This document shows positions 43,890-55,060 of a DNA stretch of 64,000 bases, in pieces. Below the pieces are notes generated by a model. It made no database searches. It was not told where the DNA came from and saw nothing but the letters and a program-made list of their open reading frames with translations. The stretch comes from Tetrapyrgos nigripes. Its lineage: Eukaryota; Basidiomycota; Agaricomycetes; Agaricales; Campanellaceae. How positions within the stretch are numbered: position 1 is the stretch's first letter; each line of letters begins with the position of its first letter. The position numbers and the translations under genes are program-made. The stretch is from NCBI GenBank assembly GCA_013368315.1, contig JAACJM010000219.1, positions 62,001 to 126,000 of the forward strand, read 5' to 3'.

Positions 43890-46590
43890 TCAGAGATGTA
43901 CGATATGACCGTCCTTCACTAGGCGTTCCCGCGTCATTCTGTTTCGCATAATGACCATCTGATCCCAAAAAAAGTCATACTTGTCCTCACCCATCTTCTG
44001 ACAAATAGAATGAAAACCCCCAGCCCAAACATTAGTCTGCTCTGCAATAGAACTGTTAAATTGCCACTGCCCACCTGGAGCCAACAGCTCGGGGAAAGAG
44101 GCTGGGTTGCAGTTTGCCTGACAGAAGGTATCAAATGCCTTGTGCTTGGATTGAAAGTGAAAGACATCGACAGCAAGTCCAATTCCTTCGAAAACCTTGT
44201 CACCGCTAAGATACAGTTGGTGTCGAAAAAGATGTGATTTGGTGGCCAGTGTCTACAGTAAACACGTTTGACCATTTCCTAATTGTACAAATCAGTAATG
44301 AATAGGGAACAGCACGGGGATCCCGCGGGGAAAAAATTCTGACCCGTCCCCGTCCCCGTCAAAACCCGTCCCCGCCCTCACGGGTCACGGGGATTCAACG
44401 GGACAGACGGGGAAGAGGCAAAACCCGCGGGTTCACGGGTACCCCTACATACATATCACTACTATGAAGCATGAGGACTTTTTTTCGCAATTGTGTAGTA
44501 TGTAATCTACTTACCTATGACTCTGCCTGAAGGTTCCTGTAAATAATTATTCCAACATCAACTTTCTGTAGTACCAGGCGGCGGGTTGTGTACCCGTGTG
44601 ACGGGTCACGGGTTTGGCGTGGGATGAGAGAAGCAGCCCCGTCCCCGTCCCCGCCATACCCCGTCCCCGCGACCCGTCATTTCCCCGCGGACCCGTGCTA
44701 TTCCCTAGTAATGAAGAAATGACGAAATGAGTAAATGATTGAAACGTACGACAACCGATAGGATAGCTTCAGCATTGTAAAAAGTCTCCCTGGCGATGAT
44801 CATTCCGCAACAAGCGACAAAAAACTCTTCGTTGTGTGTGTGATTCCTCCCGAACCTGGCTATAATGCGTTTGACCTGCTTCTCAGAAAGGTGAGCATGC
44901 TGGTTCACCATGGGACACCCATTGTCATCTAACAGATCCACCTCGACACCAGTGGCTGACTTTGGCACAAATACTGCTTCAAGGACACCACCACCCCCCT
45001 TGACAACCTCACACTCGAATTGCTCCTCCTCAGCTCCATGATCCTCCATCAAGGCCTCCAATGATGTATCCTCAGCAACACCACTGTTGGGCTGTGAGAC
45101 GCGAGCCCGCTTGAGCCATTCCTTAAGCTGAAACGATGCCTTGCCCTTTGCAATATATAGATCCTCAACTTGACTGTGAAGTGGATTTGTGCAAGTTCGG
45201 CGGCGTCGAGGGACCATAACAACTGGCGCTGAGCAGCCATCAATAGCACACAAGGTGCCAAGGTTCACATGCGTCAGGCAAAAGCGGTCGCGGTTGTTCT
45301 CTCATGGGATCTTGCAGTTTGGTGAAGCACAAGTAGGCTGTCCAACAGTGACACCATCAACGACGATGGCAGATACAGACTTTGCAGCTAAACAGTACAA
45401 ATGAGTCCAACAGTACACCTGATATGAGATGGACGATGTACGTTGAGTTACTGTTGCCAGATAAAATCTCACACACTTCTTACACCCATGCCTCAATTCC
45501 GGTTGCCCATATAACCTGATCCTATCGTTACGTGCTCGAATTGCGCTGGTGAAACGATCCTTTTGCTCTCCATCATGAGGTACTACGAGCTGTGTAGTCC
45601 GGTCACGATGGTCGTCTAGTAATGCAAGTAAGACAAAGCCATTGTATATGTGACGGTGGGTGAGAGCGCCATGGAACTGCGCATCGTCAGTGGTGTGACT
45701 GTTCGTAGGGACGGGAAATGTGTATAGAGGTGACTTCTTTGGGTCCTGCGATAATGTGTAGGTATGAGCACAATTACTGGCCGACATCCTGGAGGAGCTT
45801 AAGTTTGTCAAGCAGGAGTAAGAAAGAGGAAAGACATACCACGCAACATTCGTATTGCACATCCAGAGGCGGACCAGCGCAACCTCTGCAAACTGGTGTT
45901 CCCCAATCCAGAGGATGGTTGGTACATATTCGGTGTAGTAGTACCACTTGGAATCCTTCACGTAGTAGTTGTGGTGATAGTCAATGTTGCACTCTACCTA
46001 TAGATGAGCAACGTATTAAAAATTGACATAGAAGGAAGATACGCACCTCGACACTTCAAGTGATAATAGACAGTCGATACAGGGCCGGAAGAAAGAGTGT
46101 ACAGTGTGGCTTCATGGGATACCACCTGCTGGAGCTTCCGTCGTTGCGCTGTAGCACACCCAGATGTAATACACTTGTGCACAGGAGGCCATATCGAATG
46201 CGGAAATGCTAATAGTAAAAGAAAGATTAGATAAAAGAGGTAGTTCTAAAAGAGCGAGTACTCACCAAGCCCGTTAGCCCTGCCCAGAGAACTGTATAAT
46301 CCCTGACACCATTCAAAGGTACCAAGATGCGTGTCTGCCTTCCATATAGCCTCACCCATGACATCCCAGCATGCCTGCACATCCTCCACCTCCATGGCAC
46401 AGCACTTGCTCAAGAATGCCATTACATAGTCGGGAACGACTTTCGGGCCCTCTTCTAATGATATAGTGGATGGTTGTGTGAGAAGGATTTCGTTCTTGAG
46501 GCAGGTTGCGAGGATGAAGAAAGAGACAAAGTGGAGAGGGGTTATCCGGGCAAATACATCACTGGCATTGATTAAGTCATGTACACACAT
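43890..46590 (-). pseudogene. KDZ transposase with CxC5 and CxC6 zinc-binding clusters, one frameshift
   Basis: From ATG at 46590 the minus-strand exons give a helical N-terminus (LHFVSFFILATCLKN...), then the CxC5 cluster (CITSGCA...LYTLSSGPV...KWYYYTEYVPTILWIGEHQF), CxC6 (PTCASPNCKIP, DRFCLTHVNLGTLCAIDGCS, RRTCTNPLHSQ) and the KDZ RNase H-like core (FGRNHTHNEEFFVACCGMII; PPNHIFFDTNCI; WQFNSSIAEQTNVWAGGFHS; DKYDFFWDQMVIMRNRM). Introns splice cleanly, including gtgagt at 46264 and gtatgt near 45840. The intron between SVV and EMVKRVY contains a 405-bp MITE. A single one-base shift near 44222 (after NCILA) separates the last core segment. Apart from that the gene looks nearly intact, so the element is young. 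Confidence 0.82.
44303..44707. mobile_element. hAT-like MITE, 405 bp, inside a transposase intron
   Basis: The ends TAGGGAACAGCACGGGG and its near-complement (CCCGTGCTATTCCCTA) are flanked by GTAATGAA at 44295-44302 and 44708-44715, a perfect 8-bp target duplication. The interior is rich in CCCCGTCCCCGTC and CGGGTC words. The host intron's donor (gtacgt at about 44749) and acceptor (attag at about 44280) remain on either side. Confidence 0.92.
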
Positions 46591-46904
46591 GTTACAAGGG
46601 CTTCAAGAGGTTACATAGAGAGGTAGGGACATGCAGTACACGATGAAGAAGGCTGCAAATGCCTCTAGCTACCTAGGTGATGTGTCCCGGCAGACCTGGG
46701 AGACCCGGCAGACCTGGGAGACCCGGCAGACCCGGAAGACCTGGAAGACCCGGAATGTGACCCGGAGTCCTGGAATGTTGAGTTCTGACTTGTCCTCCTG
46801 CTGTCCAGATGATTAGGAGTATGACCAAGAGTGCTGAAGTTTCAGCAGATGCTCTTGGATCATAAGAATCCTCCAAATCGTCGATTCAAATCCTCGACCT
46901 GGGA

Positions 46905-47117
46905 AACAACGACAGTATGAAGTCTGCCTCAACTGGAATAGGGGTGCTTGCAAGCAGAATCCTTGGGGTGTTGGGCGTCGTCATGGTGTCTGCAGTGTCT
47001 GTGGAGCAGGACACAGAGCCAAGGACCAGCCAGATTGCCTTGCCGAATACAACTCTCGTCGACAACGAGCTCTCGCTTTCAAGCAAACAAATGCAGCAGG
47101 CACTAGAAGGGCCTAGA
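46905..47117 (+). pseudogene. YR-retrotransposon gag-type zinc-finger region
   Basis: The reading frame gives YEVCLNWNRGACKQNPWGV, then CSVCGAGHRAKDQPDC, a Cys/His cluster of the C...C...CxxC...H...C type found at the end of DIRS-like Gag proteins. It ends at TAG near 47115. The open frame annotated by simple ORF calling here (46917-47249) is in another phase. Confidence 0.6.
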
Positions 47118-47892
47118 CGGGTTCTTGACAGCTCGGATACCCCTGGAGAGTACAGTGTCGATGGGTATTATCCAATCCAGGGCCTAGAAGTCCAAGAAGC
47201 AGAAGCATATGGTTTGACTGGCAGCGCAGGTTCTTATGCCGAATATTAATTATTAATAATATTATTATAATAATGCTAGGAATGTTGGGTACGGATTCGG
47301 GTGAGCAGAGTTAGGGGACGGGGATATGTAGGTATAGTGGGTTTAAAGAAGAGAGTGTGGAGGCACTTCTGGCAGTGTTGTGAGCATAGAACTGGTGTGA
47401 ACCCTGGCCAGTCGATTGGTCAGAATGACGCGACGAAAAAAAAACAAAACAAGAAGGAAAATAAAACAGAAAAATGAAAGAAAGACATCGAGGTGAAGAC
47501 AAAGGGTGGACAGCAGCTTCATGTCCAATCCTAACACTGTCCTTTGACAGAAGACAAGGACACTGGCCAGCACGAGGCTTCTCCTGGCGGTGGCGTATCA
47601 GTTCTTGATCCCAGCCTAAACCACTCCTCCTCTTCCTCCTTTTCCTCCTCCTCCTGCTCAAGACCTCCACCATCGTCAGAAAAGGAAATCATGCCATGAC
47701 ACAAATCAAAAAATATGTATTTCATGGTAAAGACGGCAACTCCAAGTCAAATGGGGAGGGCGGGTCAATCGCTGGCAGATCCAAACGATTTAGGAAGGTA
47801 CCGAAGGGAATCTTCATTTCCGACCATCTTCGGGCTTCTGGGACCTGGATCAGAAGATACCCATCGACGTATCACTCACCCCTGGAAGCGTT

Positions 47893-50800
47893 AAACGTAA
47901 GGCCTCACAGCCTCTATACCCCCGATTCCGTCGCAATTTTGTTTGGCAAGATGTTAAAGATGAAGTTATATCCCCTACTGTCATTTTCTCCGAATCAGCA
48001 TATCCTCTACCTTCCCCACCTGAAAAGCTAATTAATGACCCTTCAGTCATTGCCACCTTACAAGCTCAAAGTGATTTCATAGAGGTATCCACTCCTTATG
48101 ATATCGACCGCCTCGAGAAACTTCTCCTTTTCCATCCTAATCAACCTTTTGTGTGGTTGGTACTGAACGGGCTTCGAGACGGTTACTGGCCCTGTCATAC
48201 TGGGGAATGGGAAGAAGGATTTGAGGCATTGATGGATAACTATCCAATGGAAGAGCCGGACTTGAAGGTGGTGAGGGCTTACAGAGACAAAGAAGTGGCT
48301 GAAGGGAGATGGTCACCATGTATACGCTCCTTTGACAAAGGAATGAAGAGTTCACCAATGTTTGTTGTATGGCAGGGAGAGAATCACGCTAAGGGCTGTG
48401 TCATCACCGACTTTACAGGCTTGGGAATCAATGCTGGAATTCCCCGAGAAGAAGCACATGTCAGATACGATGACATGCATTCCTTCAGTCTAGTTCTTTG
48501 TCAGGCTCGGCTACAGCATCCAGGCAAGGAGTTGGTGCTGTTCAAAGATGACATTAAAGGCACCTTTCCAACTCTTCCCACCCACCCCATTTGGCAACTA
48601 CGCCAGGTCGTTTCTGTAGACATGGATTTACACATTGTGAGAAGGATGGTATTCGGAGGTTGTTCCACCCCTCGAATTTGGTGTGCATTGTTGAGCCTAA
48701 TCTGCTGGATCGCTGTCAGGCATTTTGGGATTCAGGGACTTCACGTATATATGGACGACTTCATCAGCAAAAGCCCAAAGACTGTCACAGGCCTGGGAAC
48801 ATTTGGAAATGGTCTGACAGTATGTTAGCACATGTACATGTAGTATACAGAATGGAAAAGACTTGAATCAGGTCAATACATGCTGATAATAGTCTGTGCA
48901 GGCCATATCAGGATGACATGCGCTGTACAGGACCATTCCAGGATGTAAGAACCCTGGTACAGATACTCCCCACGATGTCTGTATTCTGTTACAGGTATTA
49001 CAGGATGTTGTACCTTTACAGGTAACACAGGATGCATTTGGAGTACAGTCTGAAGCACATGGACAGGCACATCCAGACTGGGTCAGTATGACCAGGGTCG
49101 GTCAGTGTGCATACCTCTGAACAAGTAACAACAGGCCAGCCTAATGATATACTGAAGAACACATACTGAATGAGCAATGGAATTAAAGGTATTCTAGTAG
49201 TCTTGTACAGTTGAAATTGACCAACGTACTGCCCATAATTCAGACCTTTCAGAATTTAGTTCTTGAAATGTCGAGAGGTGGAGGTCCACATTATGCTGCC
49301 CGAGCCAATTGAAAGTGCGCTAGTGAATAGCTATAAAGAGTACGAATAGTTGGCCAAGACACCTTTGTATTATACTGGCCAACTGTACTTAGACAAAAGT
49401 GAGATGACATCATTGCGGAATTGGAAATTCAAACTCCGGTTTAAATCGCCTCAAACGCATCAACTCGCTCTTTCTTCTGTACCACTACCATCTCACTTAC
49501 GCCGACATTCCTTGGCTGTTGACAACATTACCCACTCTGCCATTGAGCTCCACGTCAAGACCTCTTTCTTCAGTACCACCATCTCACCTTTCCCTTCCTG
49601 GACTTCAACACGTTGCACACTCTGCTCTCAGCCTCCATGCTCCTCGCCTATGCTGCTGTCTTCAACATGGTGCAGTGCCTGTCATCCCTAGAGCTTCTTG
49701 AGGTGTGTATCATTGTCATCATCGTATATTCCTTTGAAGTCTGACTATCGCCTCACTCTCATGGTCTTGCGACTACTGGATCTCCTTTGGCATTTCACTC
49801 TCACTCCTGGCCATTTCTGACCACATATTATGTCCTGCGTTTCTCCTCGTGAGTTATGCTAGCGCTTCAACAGGCTGTTATCATACGAAGACTTACATTC
49901 CCATTGCAACCCGCCGTGAGTAACTTTATTCACTAAACATCTTTGTTCTCTCATCAATTGTGCGCATATATGCATGTCTCCTTCTCTTCTACCCAGTGCC
50001 TATCATATTGAGTCCTCATCTTTGTTAGCCTATGGCTCAAGATCTATTGTCATTGTATGCCTCTTCCTTTTCACGCCTTGTCATTCAGCTGATGCTTCTG
50101 TTTCATTCATGCTGCTAGATCGAATTCGGAGGACTATATGCGTCCTCTTCACACTCAGGTGGGTCTATGTTCCTTCCTCCACATCGATGAGCTGATTGGC
50201 TCCTTTTACGTCTCACAGGTTGATTGTAATGTCAAGTGAGTTATGTTCTCATATATGTGTTGTACATGTATATGCATGCATGCTATGTTTTGCTTTGTAC
50301 TGGGGTGTGGTTAGTGCTGCTGTTGCTACTCTGACTAGATTAGATATACACGTAATTTATTGTACCTCATCATCTGAATCATATTCAACTGTCTATCTTA
50401 CTATATCAATGATTATGAGCCAAATGCTGAGCCCAGACTGAGTACTGAGGAGTATAAGGAGCTGACATGTACCTGAGCAGACATGTACATGGCATGCATC
50501 CTGTAAGAGCCTGCACATGCATTCCATCCTGTAAGGACCTGTACATGCGCTATGTCCTGTATAACCAGTAAAGGGCTCTACAGCCTGTGGCTGCCTGGAC
50601 TGCTCACACATCCTGTAAGTGGCTTACATTCTGTATTAATATGTGCATACACTACAGGATGGGAAAGTCCTGAATCAGTAAGTGAGCTATTTACAGGCCT
50701 GTAGTGGCAGCCCTACATGTCCAGGCCTGAGTTGGTACCTGGGCTTTTGCTGATGTTCTTCAGATGGGACCTCGCAGAAAATATGCTGTACTTTCGTGGT

Positions 50801-51106
50801 CGGCTTCGACCAAAACGTCAAGTTTTATTACTCATAATATGGCAGTCCTTTCAAAGACAACAAACAAGATCACGGGGCAATGCTCAAAATCATAGGCTTC
50901 TGGGTAGACATCAATCAAGGCGTCCTGAGCCTTCCTCCTTCCATCAACAACTTGATTGCACGTGTCTCCAAATTTCTGTCCATCAAAGACAGGAAACACC
51001 CTTTATGAACCTGGTGCCGTCTCACTGGTCATCTGAATTTGTCCCTAAACGTTCTCCTGTGGGCAAGACCAGCTCTGTCCGCATTATACGAGAAAATGCG
51101 AGATAA
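47893..51106 (+). pseudogene. YR-retrotransposon reverse transcriptase, interrupted
   Basis: The frame 47893-48761 carries the RT N-terminal part (FHPNQPFVWLVLNGLRDGYW), SFDKGMKSSPMFVVW, KELVLFKDDIKGTFPTLPTH, the palm segment MVFGGCSTPRIWCAL and the active-site region GLHVYMDD. A 1994-bp TIR element is inserted right after YMDDF. Coding resumes at 50756 with RWDLAENMLYFRGRLRPKRQ, then shifts frame to MLKIIGFWVDINQGVLSLP. Additional stops and shifts follow. Confidence 0.78.
48762..50755. mobile_element. TIR DNA transposon, 1994 bp, inserted in the RT gene
   Basis: Perfect 16-bp inverted ends CATCAGCAAAAGCCCA (48762-48777) and TGGGCTTTTGCTGATG (50740-50755). Removing the element plus one TT restores the RT frame across the join. 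Subterminal regions on both sides are crowded with ACAGGATG/CATCCTGT words (48910-49035; 50490-50665), a pattern of transposase-binding arrays. A 26-bp near-direct repeat (TACAGAATGGAAAAG... at 48842; TACAGGATGGGAAAG... at 50653) is also present. No transposase was recognised inside. Confidence 0.9.
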
Positions 51107-51703
51107 ATCAATCCCAAATGCTCCCATCCACATCAACAGTGCTGTTCGAGAGAGTCTCGAATGGTACTCATCCGTTCTACTGTCCACAATAGGTGTTAGG
51201 TTCTTTGATGACGGATTCTGGGATGATCATGAGGCTGACATGATATTCTGGACTGACACATCGCTCATGATCGTGCTGTCATTTGTCTTTGCAGGCAATG
51301 GATACGTGTACCAGATCAACCCCCGCCTTCTGGCATCAAAATCGACATATTCTTCCTGGAATTAATCGCCATATTGTCTGAGATCAACTTTGCTGCAACT
51401 CGCGCATCTCCTCCAAAGAAAGTCTTGATTTGGTCTGACAGTCTAAACTCTGTTTCAGCCTTTGACTCTCTGAAGACCTTTGAACAACTTCACATGTGTG
51501 TCATGCTGGCGGTATCAGGTTTTGTTATCAAATCTGGAATCGACATGCAGGTGCGTCATATTCCAGGGAAAGAAAACATTTGTGCTGACCTCCTCTCCCA
51601 CCTTTTGCTTGAGGACTTCCATCGACAATTCCCCTCATATCATATTCACTCCTTTGAACCACCCCGTCACCTTCTGCTGTCAAGATGGAAAGAGTCATTT
51701 TGA
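51107..51703 (+). pseudogene. YR-retrotransposon RNase H region
   Basis: ESLEWYSSVLLSTIGVRFFD and MIFWTDTSLM are the connection region and start of RNase H. KVLIWSDSLNSVSAFDSL and VRHIPGKENICADLLSHLLL are the conserved RNase H Asp strand and C-terminal ADxLSR-like motif of DIRS/Ngaro elements. A frameshift or stop near 51363-51374 splits it. Confidence 0.75.
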
Positions 51704-52785
51704 AGAGACTGGGAGGTTGTGCCAAACCGCGAATTCCCAGACCTATTCAACCACTCCTATCCATTGACGAACGTGTATCCTTCCTCCAAGCCCATGCCAT
51801 TGAAGAGACGACTCTATCCAGTTACAAAACCGGTGCTAGAGACTATGCAACATTCTGTATTGACCACAATCTTTCCCTCGAACCCTTTTCAGGGGTAGTT
51901 TTCGATGGACAGCATCTGCTCGGAATTTCTTTGCACCAATGATAGTCGCTTGAACAGCATGTAATGCACGGTTGGCTGCAAAGTCAGGGTATATGTCGTG
52001 TAGGAAGTGATGGGCACCAGTGAGATAGTCGGCACCAGAAGCTATGAATTGAGAGGTATAAGCAATGTAGCCGCAAAGAGTTTTTGAGGGAAAGATTGTG
52101 AGCCAACCGTGCATTAAATGCTGTTCAAGCAATTATCATTGGTGCAAAGAAATTCTGAGCAGATGCTGTCCATCGAAAACTACCCCTGAAAACATCACAT
52201 CTTGACGCTTTCCACAAACACTATCTCCAGAATCCTACCTATGACAGCTTACTATTCATCACCATTATATCCTGCATGTTCTATGGAGTTCATTGATCCA
52301 GCGAAATCATTCTAAAACACAAACCAGATCTAAGGAAGATTATCAGACAGTCTTCACTTAAATTCGAGAACAAGAGAGTATCATACAATCTGCCATATCA
52401 CAAAGGAGATTGTTTCTACCATGGTTCAGAAATTCTACTGGGTAATCACAAGACGGCGAACCCAGTTACTCTTTTACATCTATTCTCACAGTGGTGGGAC
52501 AAGCTACATGGTCACAAACACCCTCTGTTCATATGAGAAGACAGTTCTCTTCCTTCTCATTCCTGGTTTGAAAAGATCTTCTTCAAACTAGTCAGCCAAG
52601 ATTATGGTGGTCATTCAGTACGAGCAGGAGGAGCCACCTATTACGCGAGCCTGGGTCTATCAGAATCCATAATTCAGGCTCTAGGAAGGTGGTCATCGGA
52701 TGCATGGCAGATTTACATAAGAGATCATGCCACAATCCGTGCTGAAATTCAACTGGCTGCTATCTGCCGTCACAATCTTGATTAA
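51704..52785 (+). pseudogene. Tyrosine recombinase (phage-integrase fold), rearranged
   Basis: The N-terminal part is RVSFLQAHAIEETTLSSYKT, then ARDYATFCIDHNLSLEPF. The middle is rearranged (see 51887-52192). The C-terminal part reads TSHLDAFHKHYL...PYHKGDCFYHG, then the catalytic block GGHSVRAGGATYYASLGLSE and IQALGRWSSDAWQIYIRDH, with HxxR, the W position and the nucleophilic Tyr all visible. Stops (TAA/TGA) occur at several points. Confidence 0.75.
51887..52192. repeat. 91-bp inverted arms flanking an inverted recombinase segment
   Basis: The left arm 51887-51977 and right arm 52101-52192 are inverted copies of one recombinase-coding stretch. The right arm codes on plus (VQAIIIGAKKF, stop, ADAVHRKLPLK) and the left arm plus spacer code on minus (YIAYTSQFIASGADYLTGAH, HFLHDIYPDFAANRALHAVQ, IGAKKFRADAVHRKLPLK). 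So the 123-bp spacer that should lie upstream of the right arm is flipped. Confidence 0.85.
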
Positions 52786-53286
52786 CACAACACTAAGCTC
52801 ATCCCATCTATTCCCTCATCATCATCATCCATCTCTGACAGCCCATCACAGCATCTTCATCACACCATCTCCATCTCACTCTATACCCTCTGCGTACATC
52901 TCTTTTCTCCAATTCCACTTTCTGTTGGGGTGAAAAATCCCCAGTTTGGCCTATGACATCCAGATGAGTCGTACAAAGAGATTTGGAGGCTGTCACATAA
53001 TGGCTCTAAGCGTGGGTGTTTGAGCTCCACTGGAAATCTCCTTGCCAATGGCTGAGGCTGAGTCTAGACTCCAGTTGACGTCAGGCCAATCAGTCCTTTA
53101 CTTTTTTGTCTGTTACTTCCATCTTCACGCCAACTTCCAAGGGGCGAACTCTCTCTGGACTTCAAATTTCAGCTGTACATGTGTTCCAATAATCAGACTG
53201 AACCTCAAATTCATCACAGCAAAAATGACTGAACTTCCTTTCATGCTGGAACAATAGAACTAGCTCAAGTGAACTTGGCACTGCAG
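52786..53286. other. No supported gene
   Basis: Region after the recombinase, with CAT/ATC-rich simple sequence at 52810-52880. It may contain terminal repeats of the YR element, not resolved. Confidence 0.45.
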
Positions 53287-53476
53287 ACAGCGATGGGTAT
53301 TTGCCAGCCATTTTTGCGCAGGGGTAAATCTCAAATCTTTCAGAGCAGTTTTTGCAGGCCGAACATACCCCATATGGGACTGTTTTGAGGCCGGAATTCC
53401 ATATGGGGTAGTTCCAGCACCGAGCAGAAGTTTGAGATTTAAGGTTGCACAAAAATGGATGGCAAATACCCATCGC
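53287..53476. repeat. Fold-back element, 190 bp, 48-bp arms
   Basis: CAGCGATGGGTATTTGCCAG (53287 onward) is inverted at the other end (complement of GGCAAATACCCATCGCTG ending 53476), with arms of about 48 bp. A second internal palindrome pairs CCCCATATGG with CCATATGGGG. It can fold into a long hairpin. Confidence 0.8.
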
Positions 53477-53492
53477 TGCCCACAGTGTGGGC

Positions 53493-54432
53493 ACTTTTTG
53501 CCCTCAACACATGATGTTCCCACAGCCCAAAAGGGCAAATCTTTGATGGGCCATGGGCCAAGCCTGGAGCTCCATTGTTCTTACTTCGGAGGTGCTTTTG
53601 TTTAATGTTTTTGGCTTCTGGTAGAAGTCATGAGCATTGTTTGACTACACCTCAGAGCCTTGGTGAGGCAAATTCAACCTGATATACAAGCTCATAGGTA
53701 CCATAGAATAGCAGAAAAATGATACATTGCAGTATGCTAGTCTCAAGAACCAGACTGACGATACACTATGTATATGTATCAGTATGCTAAGGGAATACAA
53801 TATACACTGTAAACCTGATATAAAGACATCGCAAAGATGCGTTGAACACACCCAAAAGACACTAAACTACACTGTCCTATCTTACCCAACTCATTAGCAC
53901 AAAATGGGCCTCTGGTACTCGAAGAACCACAACATGACCTGAAAGATGAGCAAGTTAGCAAAACAATGAGACAGCACACTAGAGAAGAAAACTGATAGCA
54001 AAAAAGAGGGGCCACTGCAAGTATCTTGTTATGAAATGAAGTGTAGTGAAGTTGGGGGATAAGCACAGCCACACCCAAAATGGAAGTCAAGCAAGCCATT
54101 TAATTCAAGTATCTTGTTATGAAATGAAGTGTAGTGAAGTTGGTGGGATAAGCACAGCCACACCTAAAATGGAAGTCAAGCAAGCCATTTATGCAAATAT
54201 TTGTTATGAAATGAAGTGTAGTAAAGTTGTGTAGGGATAAGCACAGCCACACCCAAAATGGAAGTTAAGTGAGCCATTTAATGCAAGTGTAGTAAAGTTG
54301 GGTAGGATAAGCACAGCCACACCCAAAATGGAAGTCAAGCTCACATTCAAGCTCACTGTGGCTTGAGTGGCTTGACTGTGAGCTTGAAAAACCAGGTGCC
54401 CATTGGGACATCACGTGTTGAGGGCAAAAAGT
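53493..54432. mobile_element. TIR element, 940 bp, with internal minisatellite
   Basis: Inverted ends ACTTTTTGCCCTCAACAC followed by ATGATGTTCC (left) or GTGATGTCCC (right, complement). A clear target duplication is not visible. It contains the 88-bp tandem repeat at 54019-54345 and no recognisable transposase. Confidence 0.75.
54019..54345 (+). repeat. Minisatellite, 88-bp unit, about 3.7 copies
   Basis: Units start near 54019, 54107, 54196 and 54286 (last one truncated at 5'). They share GTTATGAAATGAAGTGTAGT, GATAAGCACAGCCACACC and AAAATGGAAGTCAAG. Copies differ by a few substitutions and short indels. Confidence 0.9.
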
Positions 54433-55060
54433 CAAAACCTCTCAAGTGACTAGTATCGATGCCGCTTAGTTTGTGTAATCAGTCAATTCTCTACTATAAA
54501 ACTCGTGACACCTGCTTCTCTATTTACCATCACCATCCTCTCTGATCTGCTCTCCAACCCATCCACTAGATTTCTTCTGAATGCCTTAGCCACCTGGACT
54601 GAAATTACTCGTCGAGGACATCATACCATGAGCATTAGGGCCGCCTTTGCTCGTTTATGGGACCCTCAAACTTGCGCAGTATCTACTAGCAGCTAATTGG
54701 CCAAGCTGGGTCTGGATTGCTGCTGTAACAGCTACCCATTCAGTGTACTGGGTCATTTCTGGGGTGTACAATCAGATTTGGAGGAGGAGAGAAGCAACAG
54801 CTTGAGGCGTGGTCTTTCCACCAAGGGTTCAGGAGTCTAGTTTTCAGATTGTCCAGGCCTTTAGTAATAGTTTTCTGACAGGTTATATGGGTGCATCCTA
54901 TCTTTCTTCCTGGTACGCAATGGATAGTAATCTCATGCTCCCTCACTGATAGGTGACATTGTTCATGATTGGTCTAAGCAATATGGAAACACATTTCTTC
55001 TTTGCATTTATGGGGGATACTGAGTGAGTCATTGTTACTATCTATTGTTAAGACTTTCTT
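54433..55060. other. No supported gene
   Basis: A plus frame at 54505-54696 has no motif. Nothing else is supported. Confidence 0.45.

Larger units (their letters stand above)
43010..46789 (-). mobile_element. KDZ-class DNA transposon, about 3.8 kb
   Basis: The ends are inverted: GTCAGTTCGGAACATTCCGG at 43010 corresponds to the complement of 46765-46789 (GTCAGAACTCAACATTCC...). Both ends then carry arrays of the heptamer CCGGGTC (43027-43085 on plus; 46688-46765 as GACCCGG). It encloses a CxC5-CxC6-KDZ transposase pseudogene on the minus strand and two later hAT-like insertions. The exact outermost bases and target duplication were not determined. Confidence 0.75.
46890..52785 (+). mobile_element. 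Tyrosine-recombinase retrotransposon (DIRS/Ngaro-like)
   Basis: The order on plus is a gag-type zinc finger, reverse transcriptase, RNase H and tyrosine recombinase, which is diagnostic for YR retrotransposons. It is interrupted at 48762-50755 by another element and rearranged at 51887-52192. Split or inverted terminal repeats were not identified, so the outer limits are those of the coding remnants. Confidence 0.78.

Noticed and set aside
46673..46876. Collagen-like protein (repeated Gly-Leu-Pro)
   Set aside because: The repeats coincide exactly with the KDZ terminal CCGGGTC array; no independent coding evidence.
46917..47249. 110-codon plus ORF with a hydrophobic start, as a secreted protein
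   Set aside because: It is out of phase with the Cys/His gag-type finger at the same place, which better explains the sequence.
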